Assembly: GCA_033032865.1 (NCBI GenBank)
Contig: JAWHQI010000166.1
Span: 5,518,001 to 5,582,000, forward strand
Origin: Dactylorhiza incarnata
Lineage: Eukaryota; Streptophyta; Magnoliopsida; Asparagales; Orchidaceae
Length of the DNA: 64,000 bases
Reading direction: 5' to 3'
Positions 1-11,391 of the stretch are shown here, in pieces; the first letter of the stretch is position 1; every line of letters begins with the position of its first letter. Below the pieces are notes generated by a model. It made no database searches and was not told the DNA's origin. It saw only the letters and a list, made by a program, of their open reading frames with translations. A program made the position numbers and the translations under genes.

Positions 1-915
1 AGAAAATGACGATTCGTGTTTTTTCTTAGATGTGTTAAGTGAAGACCCTTCTTTTTGTATTTCTGAAAATGGTTCTTCTTCTTTTTGTTCATCTTCAAAC
101 ACCTCCACTGAAATATTACAAGAAATGAAAATGGCCATTGCTCCCGCCCCCTCAAATTTTCAAATTAAATCAAAAAATTTTGAAGAAATTACTTTTGAAA
201 AAGAAAAGTCTTTCAAATCTTCATACGAGGAACCTCCCACATTAGAACTTAAAGAACTACCCAATCAGTTAAAATATGAATTTTTAGAAAAAGACTCTAA
301 GTTACCATTAATAGTATCGGCCCATTTAAGTGGATCTGAAAATGCCAAATTGCTAAAAGTTTTACAAAAACACCGCCAAGCAATTGCTTGGCAGATTTCT
401 GATATTAAGGGCATAAGTCCATCTTTCTGCATGCACAAAATTCTAATGGAAGATAATTCACATAATTCTATTCAACCTCAACGCCGATTAAACCCAAACA
501 TGAAAGAAGTAGTAAAGGGTGAGGTCGTGAAATTATTAGACGCAGGAATTATCTATCCAATTTCAGATAGCAAATGGGTAAGCCCCGTTCAAGTAGTTCC
601 TAAAAAGGGAGGAATCACGGTAGTGTTAAATGACAATAATGACTTAATCCTAACACGGACGGTGACTGGGTGGCGTATGTGTATGGATTATCGCAAATTG
701 AACGACGCCACCCGCAAGGACCATTTCCCCTTGCCATTCATCGATCAAATCTTAGAACGATTATCTGGCCATAGCTTTTATTGTTTTCTCGATGGTCTCT
801 CGGGCTACTTCCAAATTCCCATCTCGCCCGAGGACCAGGAGAAAATGATGTTTACTTGTCCTTTCGGCACCTTTGCCTATCGAAGAATGCCGTTTGGCTT
901 ATGTAATGCGCCGAC
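1..915 (+). mobile_element. ATH1: Athila-type Ty3/gypsy retrotransposon, left part
   Basis: Internal part of an Athila-lineage element whose 5' LTR, gag and start lie left of the window. It stops at 915, where COP1 is inserted, and resumes at 7250. The 5 bases 911-915 (ccgac) recur with one change at 7245-7249 (ctgac), as expected for an integrase target duplication, and the reverse transcriptase reading continues across the junction once COP1 is disregarded. The lineage call rests on pol sequence, the post-pol hairpin at 9547 and the doubled polypurine-like motif further right. Confidence 0.9.
2..915 (+). pseudogene. pol: ATH1 pol, first segment: linker and N-terminal reverse transcriptase
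   Basis: The frame is open from base 2 of the window, so the protein starts upstream; GTG at 32 is not its real start. The first ~150 residues are the poorly conserved Athila linker. Reverse transcriptase begins near 500 (LLDAGIIYPISDSKWVSPVQ, VPKKGG, CMDYRKLNDATRKDHFPLPF) and reaches FLDGLSGYFQIPI, which carries the first catalytic Asp, then MPFGLCNAP. The reading breaks at 915 on the COP1 insertion. It would copy element RNA to DNA in virus-like particles. Family assignment is firm; the copy cannot be expressed as one protein. Confidence 0.88.
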
Positions 916-1878
916 TGTGAAAATTTCTCTAAGGACCTTGTGAGAGCAAGCAGGAATCGATTATGCAACTAAGAGATACTAGCCAAAGCAACCAGAAACA
1001 ATCTTCAGGCAAATATGTGATCTTTATTGATAGCAAAAACTTCATTACAAGGCACGACATGCTTGGCGAGACATGATTTCGCCAGCACAAACACCAAAAA
1101 AGAAATACAAGGAAATGCAGATAACTGAGACCGCTCCATACCGCGCGACCTCCCTGCGACTTCAACACACTGCCAGACCGCAGCGACTTGACGATCACAG
1201 AACCCCACCAGCTCGCTGATCAAGCCGCCCACTGATCCAGTCACCACCCTATGAGATAGGATCACCACCCTCCAGACCGCGCGACCTGACCGGTCAACCC
1301 GCGCGATCAGCAACATGCTCCTGCTTCGTTTTGGTGAACTCGCCAGCTTCAACATCGGCCATGAGAGACCGCCGCTCTCACAGCAGTCCGCGACTCTACA
1401 AAGAGCTCGCCAGACCGCCCGAAGCTGTTCACCACCTGTGTTCACCCGAGACCGCGAACACAGCCAGTTCGCCATCAGATCGCGAACTCCTGTCCGCATG
1501 CCGATCTCCTCCTGAGACCGCGAACAGCAACCAGCTCGCATACCAGCCTCCTCCTGAGACCGCGCACTGAGACCGCGCGACTAACTTCCTTAGTCCGCGA
1601 ATACTACCAGAGAACCTGGACTACCCTGTGCGGTCACACCAGACCGCCACAGCCTAGAAGAGGACAACCCGCCACGCGGTCAGAGGCAGACCGCGCGGCT
1701 CCACCTTGCCGCATTGGACCAGATACCAGCAGTCATTCCAGGAGACCGCAGCTAGGCTGATACCAGCTAGACCGCCCGGACAACCCGCCAGGTCGCGCGA
1801 CCTCGCCAGTCCGCCTGACCTTCTCCCAGACCGCCCATGTCCAAAAACCCTCTAACTTCCACTTCAACATTTTCAACA
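916..1878 (-). repeat. COP1 3' LTR (963 bp, internally deleted)
   Basis: Matches the right LTR at 6047-7244 closely, but lacks about 247 bp corresponding to 6365-6611 of that copy. It carries a 13-bp local duplication near 1560 (gagaccgcgcact). The lost part holds the TATA box and putative transcription start. The remaining U3 part is rich in AGACCGC. Open frames here, including one of 178 codons at 1005-1541, are repeated in the other LTR and show no protein similarity I recognise. Confidence 0.93.
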
Positions 1879-4800
1879 CTCCCCCTTGAAGTGGGAAGTT
1901 GAAACCAGTCCAAGTAACTCCCTTAGCCGTGTGAACGGCCCCTTCGCCAGCGCCTTTGTGAAGATGTCTGCAACATTGTCCGCACTCCGCACATGCCCGA
2001 CCGAAAGAGATCCCTCCAGCACCTTCTCCCGTATGAAGTGGTGCTCGATCTCGATATGCTTGGTCCTCGCTTGACAAACTGGATTGGTTACCAGTTTGAG
2101 AGCACTCTCGTTGTCACCGCGTAGCAGAGTCGGCTCCCGAACCTACTTGTGGACGTCTCCCACCAACCTCCTAAGCCAGATGGCTTCCTGAGCTGCCAAG
2201 GCCGAAGCCTTGTATTCCGCTTCTGTGGTGGAGACCGATACGGAATCCTGCTTCTTGCTGCACCATGATATAGCCGTAGGGCGCGCCATGAAGACAAATC
2301 CAGATGTCGACTTCCGATCATCCGAATCTCCCCCGTAATCAGCATCCATGTATCCATGCACCTCGAAGCCCGCATCCCTCCTGTATAGGAGACCCATGTC
2401 TGAGGTCGCCTTGACATACTTCAAAATGTTCTTGGCTGCTAGCAGATGAGGTACCCGTGGCTCCGCCATATACCGACTCACTCTGCCTACTGCATATGCA
2501 ATATCCGGCCTTGTGATCGTCAGATAGATCAAGCTCCCAACCAGAGCTCGGAACACCAACGGATCTTGCATAATCCTCCCCTCATCCTTCCGAAGCATCA
2601 TAGCCTTCTCCAGAGGTGTGGAGGTGCACTTCCCTTCCTTCATGCCGAATCGATCCACGATCCGCTCCGCATACCCGGCCTGGGTCACCAGCACTCCACC
2701 TTCCTTCCTCTGCACCTCAAGTCCAAGGAAATGGTGAAGCTCCCCCAGATCCTTCATCTCGAACCTGATAGATAGCTCAGCCCGAAGCCTAGCTACCTCC
2801 ACCTTTGAGTTCCCCGTCACGATCATATCGTCGACGTACAGCAGCACGATGACCTGAAGCTCTCCGCTCTTCTTGACGAACAAGCTTGAGTCCGAGTCTG
2901 AAGCAACAAATCCACAGAATAAGAGATACTCTGCGATCTTCCTGTACCACGCCCTCGGCGCTTGCTTCAACCCATACAGGGCCTTCTTCAGCTTGCAGAC
3001 ATGCTCCGGAAAATCTTCAGACACGAAACCTGGTGGCTGAGCCATGAAGATGTCCTTGTCAATCTCGCCGTACAAGAAGGCATTCTTGACGTCGAGCTGC
3101 CAGATCTTCCATCCACTGAACGCCGCCAAGGCAATGATGAATCGAACTGAAGTCATTTTTGCCACCGGACTGAATGTCTCATCGTAGTCTTCACCATATT
3201 GCTGCGAAAACCCCCGAGCTACAAGACGAGCCTTGTACCGCTCGATACTGCCGTCAGCTTTCTTCTTCAGCTTGTAGACCCACTTGCATGTCACAGGAGT
3301 GGTGCCCTTGGTCTTGGGCACAAGAGACCAGGTCTCATTCTTCTCGAGAGCTGCCATCTCTTCTTGCATCGCAACGTCCCACTCCTTCACGCCTTTGGCC
3401 TTCTCAAAGCTCGACGGCTCCCTCTCATCCAAGGGACCAGCGAAGAAACATGAGACGAAGCTCACTGCGTTTCCTCCTGTATAGCGATCAGGGGCAACGA
3501 TCGATCGCTTCGACCTCCTCAGCTCCTTCCCCTGAACCGCATTGTCTTCAGCTGCTTCTTCCCTAGCTCCCCTTCCAGACGTGCTAGGAGCATTGCTCCC
3601 CCTGCTCCCTGAACCAGAAGCCCCCGTCTCGGAACTAGAAGGAGATGGACCACCTGGTGATACAGGTAGCTTCACCTGAAGATCTTCCACTGCTTGCTCT
3701 GGCTCCTCCACCCTGCTCTCTGGTAGTTCCACTCCAGAAGACCCCTTGTAAGATGTCACCTCATCAAATACAACGTCGCGAGATACAACAAATCTCCGCG
3801 TCTCCGGGTCCATGCACTTCCATCCTTTCTTCCGCTCATCGTATCCCACGAAGACTAGCTTCCTTGCTTTCGCATCTAGCTTCGTCCGAAGAGCATCTGG
3901 AACATGCACATAGCAGGTGGAACCAAACACCCTAAGGTGTGCCACGCTTGGCTTCTCCTTGAACATCATCTCATGCGGAGTTAACATGTTGATGGGACTA
4001 AGAGGCATCGGGTTGATGACGTAAGCAGCACAAGACATTCCCTCCGCCCAGAAGGACTTTGGGATACTCTTGGCATGCAGCCAACACTTGCAGGTCTCCG
4101 TCAGATGACGGATCTTCCATTCTGCAACTCCGTTCTGTTGTGGAGTATGCGCACAAGTAAGCTCCCTCCGGATGCCCGCCTTCCTGCAGAAACTAGAGAA
4201 CTCACTAGAGGTGAACTCCCCTCCGTTGTCAGTCCTCAGCTTCTTCACCCGCAGTCCCAGCCGACCTTCCACGAGCTCCTTGAACTCCACAAACTTGGTG
4301 AACGCCTCCGCCTTCTCCTTTAGAAAATAAACCCAGACATATCTGGTGTAATCGTCGATCAACACCAGCATATACCTGCTGCCTCCGAGGCTTGGGGTAG
4401 CAGTCGGTCCCATTAAGTCACCGTGGATGCACTCCAACGGCACACTACACCTTGTCTGCGACTTGTCAAACGGTAGTCGATGAGACTTGCCGAACTGACA
4501 TCCCGCGCAAACATGACCTTCTCCGTAGGAAGATAGACTTGGCAGGCCCTTGACCAGACCTCTCACCGCCATAGCTTTTAGTTTGTCCATCCCTACATGC
4601 CCCAACCTCTCATGCCATATAACGGCACCATCATTCGTCTTCATCTTGTCGACGTAGGAACTTGTCGATAAAACGAACAAGTCCTTTGCCCGTCTCCCGA
4701 CATGAACTACCTCGGCCTTCACGGCCTCAACATTACGTAGAAACTTCACTTCTGTTGGGCCGAACAGAACGTGATACCCAGCGTCTACAGCGTTAGTCAC

Positions 4801-5106
4801 GGAGAAGAGGTTTTTCTTTATTCCGGGCACATGATAGACACTCTTCAAAGTAAGTGGCCCTCTATCACTGCCCAAAGAAACAACCCCCACCTTCTCTACT
4901 GGATGCACAGTATTATCAGCAGTAATGATAGCATTGTTACCTGTGTAGGGCTGTGCAGAAGAAAGCTTGGTCCCGTCTCCGGTGAGGTGATGACCACACC
5001 ACGAGTCCACGATCCAGTCCTCCAGATAGTTGATAGGAGCCGAAGCTCCAACAGAAGACGAGAAGGCTCCTCCCCATCCTCCATCTACATGTCTGACCTC
5101 AGCTTC
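1873..5106 (-). pseudogene. pol: COP1 pol polyprotein (protease, integrase, reverse transcriptase, RNase H)
   Basis: In frame with gag but after a TAG at 5107-5109. Domains in order: protease with WIVDSWCGHHLTGD, where the usual active-site glycine of D-S-G is tryptophan; GAG-pre-integrase zinc-binding motif (WHERLGH...CAGCQFGK); integrase core with Asp in HGDLMGP, Asp in RTDNGGEF and Glu in NGVAEWK; reverse transcriptase with WQLDVKNAFLYG and YVDDMIVTG; RNase H with DADYGG and STTEAEY. A TAG at 2143-2145 follows GDVHK; the frame continues with VREPTLLRGDNESALKL and TKHIEIEHHF to the natural stop at 1873. With a changed protease site and two stops this copy is very likely inactive. Confidence 0.93.
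1879..1893 (-). promoter_or_regulatory. COP1 polypurine tract
   Basis: On the minus strand the bases before the 3' LTR read CACTTCAAGGGGGAG, the purine-rich primer for plus-strand DNA. It overlaps the end of the pol frame, whose natural TGA lies at 1873-1875 just inside the LTR. Confidence 0.85.
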
Positions 5107-5958
5107 CTACTTCTCCGCAGCATGCCCTGCTTGAGTGACCACTCTGCAATCTTTCCTGATGTGGCCAAACTTGCCACACTTGTAGCACTTCAGACCTTCT
5201 CCCTTCTTCTTCCCGTCAGCCTTGGGAGCATATCCCCTTTCCTGCTGCCCAGAAGTTGAAGGCCCAAAACCTCCGGTGGTCTTCTTCTTCTTATCCCACT
5301 TCTTCTTCTTCCCCGAGAAGAGCACTTCGCCATCTCCCCCAGTCACTGACAACCCCGCCATCTGTCTTGCCAAGCTTTCTTGCGAAGCAAGCAAGTTCTC
5401 CAACTCCAACAGAGACGGCTGATTTGCCCATCCCTGTACCGACGTTACAAAGGCAACATATTCCTTCCGCAAGCCGCGGATGATGTGCCTCTTCAGCTTC
5501 GCCTCAGAGATAGGCTCATCAGGATCCAGTGCTGAGATTTCAGCACACAAGTTCTTCATCTTCAGAAAGAAGTTTGAGATAGATAGATCACCCTGAGCCG
5601 ACCTTGCCAGCTCATTCTCCAAGAACTGTAGTCTTGCTACATTCTTCTTGTTAAACAACCCATCCAGGGCTCTCCAGATCTCTGCAGCCGATCCACACCC
5701 CAAGATGTGATCAAAGAGATCAGGTGAAATAGCACGCTTCAAGGTGAACTCGGCCTTGGCATTGGTCTTCCTCCATGCCCTTATAGCCGGACCATTATCA
5801 CCAGCTTCCGTTGCCTTCACCTCTTCTGTCTCATTTCCTCCAGCAACTTCCCATAGGTCCTCACCCAGAAGATAGCTCTGCATACACGACTTCCACTTCT
5901 TGAAGTTAGTCGATGTAAGCATCTCAATACCAAGACCTCTTGAATATCCACCTTCCAT
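5107..5958 (-). CDS. gag: COP1 Gag (283 aa)
   Basis: Capsid/nucleocapsid protein that would package element RNA into cytoplasmic particles. The ATG at 5958 is about 76 bases downstream of the primer site and starts MEGGYSRGLGIEMLTSTNFK. The N-terminal half is the copia gag fold (NFKKWKSCMQSYLLGEDLWEV and a UBN2-like helical region). One zinc knuckle, CYKCGKFGHIRKDC (C-X2-C-X4-H-X4-C), lies near residues 258-271, followed by AGHAAEK and a TAG. Plant copia elements usually read gag-pol as one frame, so the stop is either a decay mutation or a suppressible codon. The frame has no internal stop. Confidence 0.9.
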   Translation of the reverse strand: MEGGYSRGLGIEMLTSTNFKKWKSCMQSYLLGEDLWEVAGGNETEEVKATEAGDNGPAIRAWRKTNAKAEFTLKRAISPDLFDHILGCGSAAEIWRALDGLFNKKNVARLQFLENELARSAQGDLSISNFFLKMKNLCAEISALDPDEPISEAKLKRHIIRGLRKEYVAFVTSVQGWANQPSLLELENLLASQESLARQMAGLSVTGGDGEVLFSGKKKKWDKKKKTTGGFGPSTSGQQERGYAPKADGKKKGEGLKCYKCGKFGHIRKDCRVVTQAGHAAEK

Positions 5959-6034
5959 TGCTCTTCCACTGGTTCCTCCTTCACAAAGGCGATGGCTACT
6001 CTAAGTTGCAACCTGCTCTATCCACTCCAACCTC

Positions 6035-6046
6035 GCTCTGATACCA
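6035..6046 (-). promoter_or_regulatory. COP1 primer binding site
   Basis: Directly abuts the 5' LTR. The minus strand reads TGGTATCAGAGC, complementary to the 3' end of initiator methionine tRNA, the usual copia primer. Confidence 0.92.
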
Positions 6047-7244
6047 TGTGAAAATTTCTCTAAGGACCTTGTGAGAGCAAGCAGGAATCGATTATGCAAC
6101 TAAGAGATACTAGCCAAAGCAACCAGAAACAATCTTCAGGCAAATATGTGATCTTCATTGATAGCATAAAACTTCATTAAAAGGCACAACATGCTTGGCG
6201 AGACATGATTTCGCCAGCACAAACACCAAAAAAGAAATACAAGGAAATGCAGATAACTGAGACCGCTCCAGACCGCGCGACCTCCCTGCGACTTCAACAC
6301 ACTGCCAGACCGCAGCGACTTGACGATCACAGAACCCCACCAGCTCGCTGATCAAGCCGCCCACTTCTTCCGACCTCCTGATTCTCCCGAACTCCAGCAC
6401 CACAACTCCAAGCCGCAGACCGCCCGAACACTTTCAGAGGAAGAGGTGAACGCTGCTGCCCGCACTATCCGCAGAAGCTGCACAAAAGGAATTCAATCAG
6501 CAGACCGCACGGTCAGAATAAAACAGACCGCAGGAACAAGCCGGACTCAGCTTACACTTGGTGTCACACTCTTATGCTGCTACAGTGGCTCCTATTTATA
6601 GGCGCGGGACCTGATCCAGTAACCACCCTATGAGATAGGATCACCACCCTCCAGACCGCGCGACCGGACCAGTCAACCCGCGCGATCAGCAACATGCTCC
6701 TGCTTCGTTTTGGTGAACTCGCCAGCTTCAACATCGGCCATGAGAGACCGCCGCTCTCACAGCAGACCGCGACTCTACAAAGAGCTTGCCAGACCGCCCG
6801 AAGCTGTTCACCACCTGTGTTCGCCCGAGACCGCGAACACAGCCAGTTCGCCATCAGATCGCGAACTCCTGTCCGCATGCCGATCTCCTCCTGAGACCGC
6901 GAACAGCAACCAGCTCGCATACCAGCCTCCTCCTGAGACCGCGCGACTAACTTCCTTAGTCCGCGAATACTACCAGAGAACCTGGACTACCCTGTGCGGT
7001 CACACCAGACCGCCACAGCCTAGAAGAGGACAACCCGCCACGCGGTCAGAGGCAGACCGCGCGGCTCCACCTTGCCGCCTTGGACCAGATACCAGCAGTC
7101 ATTCCAGGAGACCGCAGCTAGGCTGATACCAGCCAGACCGCCCGGACAACCCGCCAGGTCGCGCGACCTCGCCAGTCCGCCCGACCTTCTCCCAGACCGC
7201 CCAGGTCCAAAAACCCTCTAACTTCCACTTCAACATTTTCAACA
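6047..7244 (-). repeat. COP1 5' LTR (1198 bp)
   Basis: Complete LTR, with TG at 6047 and CA at 7243-7244. On the minus strand U3 runs from 7244 to about 6610 and holds around 15 AGACCGC-type motifs, mostly in one orientation with a few inverted partners (ACGCGGTC). R/U5 follows the TATA box at 6593. Apart from the 247-bp segment missing from the left copy it is nearly identical to that copy, with scattered substitutions. Confidence 0.94.
6593..6600 (-). promoter_or_regulatory. COP1 TATA box
   Basis: The minus strand reads CCTATAAATAGGAGCC, a textbook plant TATA box in the 5' LTR. It is absent from the 3' LTR because of the deletion there. Confidence 0.75.
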
Positions 7245-7249
7245 CTGAC
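7245..7249. repeat. Target duplication flanking COP1
   Basis: ctgac here pairs with ccgac at 911-915 (4 of 5 identical). Dropping one copy together with COP1 gives a continuous ATH1 reading through the Asn-Ala-Pro motif. Confidence 0.85.
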
Positions 7250-9479
7250 AACATTTCAACGGTGTATGTTGGCCATTTTCGACAAGTACGTAGAAAGTAT
7301 TATGGAGGTATTTATGGACGACTTTTCCGTGTTTGGTGATTCCTTCGATTTTTGTTTAGAAAATTTAGAAAAAGTGTTAGAACGGTGAGAGGAGACCAAT
7401 CTCGCCCTGAACTGGGAAAAATGCCATTTCATGGTACGGGAGGGATTGGTTTTAGGTCATAAGATATCAACAAGAGGAATTGAGGTCGATGAAGCAAAAA
7501 TAGAAGTGATCGAAAAACTGCCACCGCCAACCAACGTTAAGGCCATAAGAAGCTTTCTAGGACATGCCGGTTTTTACCGGCGATTTATAAAAGATTTTTC
7601 GAAAATTACCAAACCCCTCACTCATCTTTTAGAAAAAGACACTCCATTTATTTTTGATGATACCTGCTTATCTGCTTTTCAATTAATCAAAAATAAGCTA
7701 ATAAATGCGCCAATTATGATAGCTCCAATCTGGGACCTTCCATTCGAAATCATGTGCGATGCAAGTAGCTTTGCGGTGGGAGCCGTTTTAGGACAACGTA
7801 TATCTAAAAACTTCCACCCTATTTTCTACGCAAGTAAAACACTTACATCCGCGCAAGAGAACTATACCACAACGGAGAAAGAATTATTAGCAGTTATTTT
7901 TGCATTCGACAAATTTCGACCTTATATTACGCTTTCAAAAATTATTGTTTTTACGGACCACTCGGCCCTAAAATATTTACTTTCTAAACCGGATGCCAAA
8001 CCACGCTTACTTCGCTGGGTCTTACTCCTCCAGGAGTTCGACTTGGAAATCCGAGATAAAAAGGGGGCTGAGAATTTGGCCGCGGACCATCTTTCACGAT
8101 TAGATAACCCGTTTATTGAAGATTTAAATGAACAAACTTTTAATGATTATTTTCCCGACGAGAAGTTATTATCAATCAACACTACTCCTTCTCCTTGGTT
8201 TGCAAACTTCGCAAACTACTTAGTAGCTCGAGTCCTCCCAAAAGAATTTTCCTATCAGCAAAAGAAGAAATTCTTCTCTGACCTGAAGAATTATTTTTGG
8301 GAAGACCCGTATCTGTTTCGAGTTTGTGCAGACCAAGTAGTAAGGAGATGTGTTTCTTTCGAAGAAGGACAAAATATTTTCAAACACTTACACGAAGGAC
8401 CGACTGGTGGGCACTATCAAGCCAATCGGACCGCTCACAAAGTGCTAAGTGCAGGCTTTTATTGGCCTAGCCTTTTTAAAGATGCCCAATCTTTTGTGAG
8501 ACGGTGCGATAGCTGCCAACGGGCCGGAAATATCTCAAATAAAAATGAAATGTTGCAAAATTATTTCCTCGAGTGCGAAGTTTTCGACCTTTGCAGAATT
8601 GATTTTGTAGGTCCTCTTCCTTCTAGCCATGGTAATAAATACATTTTAGTTGCGGTAGACTACGTGTCTCGATGGGCAGAGGCCCAAGCTCTTCCTACCA
8701 ATGACTCCCGAGTCGTTATTATTTTCTTAAAAAAATTATTTTCTCGATTCGGTACTCCTAGGGCCATCGTTAGCGATAGGGGTTCGCACTTTTGTAACGC
8801 ACAATTTGCAAAAACACTTTTAAAATATGGCGTTACACATAAGCTTTCAACTGCTTACCACCCCCAAACTAACGGCCAGGTCGAGGTAGTGAATAGAGAA
8901 ATCAAACGTATTTTAGAAAAAACTGTTTCCACCTCACGTAAGGACTGGTCACATAAATTAGACGATGCTCTATGGGCTTACCGAACAGCGTACAAGACCG
9001 CCATCGGTTGTACACCGTATCGGTTAGTATATGGGAAATCGTGCCATTTACCGGTCGAATTAGAACATCGTGCTTTCTGGGCCCTTAAATTTTTAAATTT
9101 TGATCCCCACTCCACCGCCGATCTTCGAAAATTCCAACTCAACGAACTCGATGAGTGGCGCTCCAATGCGTATGAAAATAATAAATTATATAAGGAACGA
9201 ACGAAATGCTTTCACGATAAAAATTTAAGGCACCCGAAAACATTTAAACCAGGCGACCAAGTATTACTTTATAATTCTCGTCTACGTTTATTTCCTGGAA
9301 AGTTAAAATCTAGATGGTCAGGTCCTTTTAATGTAAAGGAAGCTTATCCGTATGGAACTGTTTTGATATCACACCCAGATAAGGGTGATTTCAAGGTTAA
9401 TGGGCAGCGTCTAAAACTTTATTTTTCTGGTGACAATGTTGACATGGACAGTGAAAAACTTCTTTTGTCTGGACTGTAA
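7250..9479 (+). pseudogene. pol: ATH1 pol, second segment: reverse transcriptase end, RNase H, integrase
   Basis: Picks up the pol frame interrupted at 915. FMDDFSVFG is the catalytic aspartate pair of reverse transcriptase. A TGA at 7386-7388 replaces a residue in the stretch before [14 protein letters not shown], so the frame restarts only formally at 7431. Then come [11 protein letters not shown], RNase H ([33 protein letters not shown]) and integrase: zinc-binding H/C residues around [11 protein letters not shown]...CDSCQRAG, Asp in RIDFVGPLP, Asp in VSDRGSHF and Glu in [10 protein letters not shown]. The C-terminus [12 protein letters not shown] is Athila-like, with no chromodomain. The frame is open for 682 codons after the TGA; inactive because of that stop and COP1. 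Confidence 0.92.
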
Positions 9480-11208
9480 TAATTTGGATTAACTTTTGAA
9501 CTATATTCTTTTAGTCGAGCTCAAACGACATTAAACAGAGGGCGCTCTTGGGAGGCAACCCAAGGTTTTTAAAATTTGTTGTTTTAATTTTTCTTTGGCC
9601 CTGGGCGGCTCCGATACTCTCAACTTCGGCGATCGCCTGCTTCAACATTGCTTGTTTCAAGAAAAATTCAAGATGATATTTCATGAAGATTCAAAGCTCC
9701 AACAAGGGGGAGCGGCATCACACATCCTTTCAAGCCCATAAATCCAGGGAAGTGCCTGTTTCAGTTTTTCAGTTTTAATTTCTTTTCTTAGTTACCCCTT
9801 CCTTCACTCTCCTTTTCCATTGAGGACAATGTCTATCGTAAGCTTGGGGGAGAATGTCTTCTTTTCTTTTGTTTTAGTAGTCTAAATTAGATTTTGGTAA
9901 AATCAATAGTACCCCTTGCTTTATGTTTTGTTTTTCCCAAAATATTTTATATAGCCTTAGTTAATTTCAAAATTTCTAATTCTACTTTTAATTATGTTTC
10001 ACAAGTAAATTGTTGACTCATGTAGTGTTCTAATTCTAGGTAGCATGTTAATCTGAAAAGTTTTTTCTAAAATCTTGTACTTTCCTTATCGTTTTCTCTT
10101 TTATCTTCTTTACTTTTGTAAAAATTCTTCATCCACTATTTTCCTCTTCATTTTTAGATATATTTTGCAAGGTTAACTTTTGATTTGTGTAGTAAATATG
10201 AATAATCCTAGACGCTTATTATTCTTATTTCCAGGATAAGTTCATTAGTCTTTATTTAATATCTAGGGCTTACTTTTTGAAATCCTTCACAACTCATGCT
10301 TTAAATAAATTTAGAGAGCAATGAAAATGATTTAGGCCATTTTTTTTAAGTTTGAGCCTTCATGCCAACCCTTAAAAAGAAACCCTTTGTTAGCCTCTTT
10401 TGAGCCTTTTCCCATGTTTTATTGTCACCTCCACTTATCAATTTTTTCACCAAAGCCAAAATTTCCAAACCTATTTGAATCACACTAACACTTTGAGTTT
10501 TATTTAAATTTCTAAAAGAGTGTGATTGGTTTATTACATGGAGAGCTTCAAAGAAAGGAATTTGCTCAAAAAGAAGATATTTTAAGCATATTTGTATTAG
10601 TTATCTTGCCAAAATTTCAAAAAAAAAATGGCTATGAAAGAGAAAGAAAGAAAATATTCTATATGCTTATAATGAAGGATTGCCTCTTATCATTCATATC
10701 GAAAATTTTATAAAACTCATGTTTATGGTTTAGTGTGATTATAGCAATCACTTTTATCTTCGATTTCCATTCCAAATCATATGCCTAAACCAAACATTTC
10801 GGTCCTAATAAAGTCCTCTTGATTCATGCTCCTAAATTTGCTTTAACTAAGTAAAGAAGAAAAGTAGAATAGTTAAGTCTTGGGTATGAATTTAGATCCT
10901 TGTTCTTAGAATGATATAATTATAATTTGTCTCTTAGGGTTTAGTAACAATTCAATGCACTATCTCACTTGTTACTTTGCTCAATTTTATTTTAAAACTT
11001 TTTAGTTAAAATTTTGGATGATTAATTTTTGTTAGTAAAGGGTATAAAAATTAAGCTTAAATAAAGTACTTATTTTAGGTTTCCTTTTCACTATTCTCCC
11101 TACTTGGAATTTCGCAAGGTACTCGTGTTTAGCATAATTAAATCTTTTTGATTAGTCATTTTGTTTTATTAGCTAAAGCATATTTCTTTGCTTGGGGACA
11201 AGCAAAGT
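9480..11208 (+). other. ATH1 non-coding 3' region
   Basis: AT-rich, with no convincing frame. It holds the hairpin at 9547 and a first polypurine-like motif, GTAAGCTTGGGGGAGAATG (9838-9856), about 1.37 kb before the LTR. Short blocks around 10340-10480 (for example TTTTGAGCCTTTTCCCA) are recognisably similar to the minus strand of ATHn near 51330-51410. An env-like frame, present in some Athila elements, is not visible. Confidence 0.7.
9547..9564 (+). promoter_or_regulatory. Athila post-pol hairpin
   Basis: CTTGGG AGGCAA CCCAAG forms a 6-bp stem with a 6-nt loop, 68 bases after the pol stop. A close counterpart sits after the gag-like frame of ATHn (52199-52215). I recall this TTGGGAGGCAACCCAA signature as typical of Athila elements; its function is not known to me. 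Confidence 0.6.
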
Positions 11209-11225
11209 GTAAGCTTGGGAGAATT
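11209..11225 (+). promoter_or_regulatory. ATH1 polypurine tract
   Basis: GTAAGCTTGGGAGAATT directly precedes the 3' LTR. It repeats the upstream motif at 9838 almost exactly, the Athila arrangement of a doubled polypurine-like signal. Confidence 0.7.
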
Positions 11226-11391
11226 TGGTAATGCTAAATCTAGTTAGTTTAATTAGGTTATTTTTAGGTTATTTACTCTTACTTTTTGCTTATTGTTGTT
11301 TACCTAAATGCAATTTTGGTTCATTTTCCTATTTTTAGTGCTAACTTAAGTTTTCTGAATTTTCAGGTCAAAAATGCAAAATTTCCTAAGT

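Larger units (their letters stand above)
916..7244 (-). mobile_element. COP1: full-length Ty1/copia retrotransposon
   Basis: 6.3-kb element on the minus strand, inserted in ATH1 reverse transcriptase. It has both LTRs (TG...CA), a primer site next to the right LTR, gag, pol in copia order (protease, integrase, reverse transcriptase, RNase H) and a polypurine tract next to the left LTR. The target duplication has one mismatch (ccgac/ctgac). Gag and pol lie in one frame separated by a single TAG. A second premature stop lies in RNase H, and the left LTR has lost its TATA region. I do not assign a copia lineage below superfamily. Confidence 0.95.

Noticed and set aside
3174..5259. Several plus-strand open frames of 80-160 codons across COP1 pol
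   Set aside because: They are antisense to a well-supported copia pol frame and show no domain; they follow from its GC-rich codon use.
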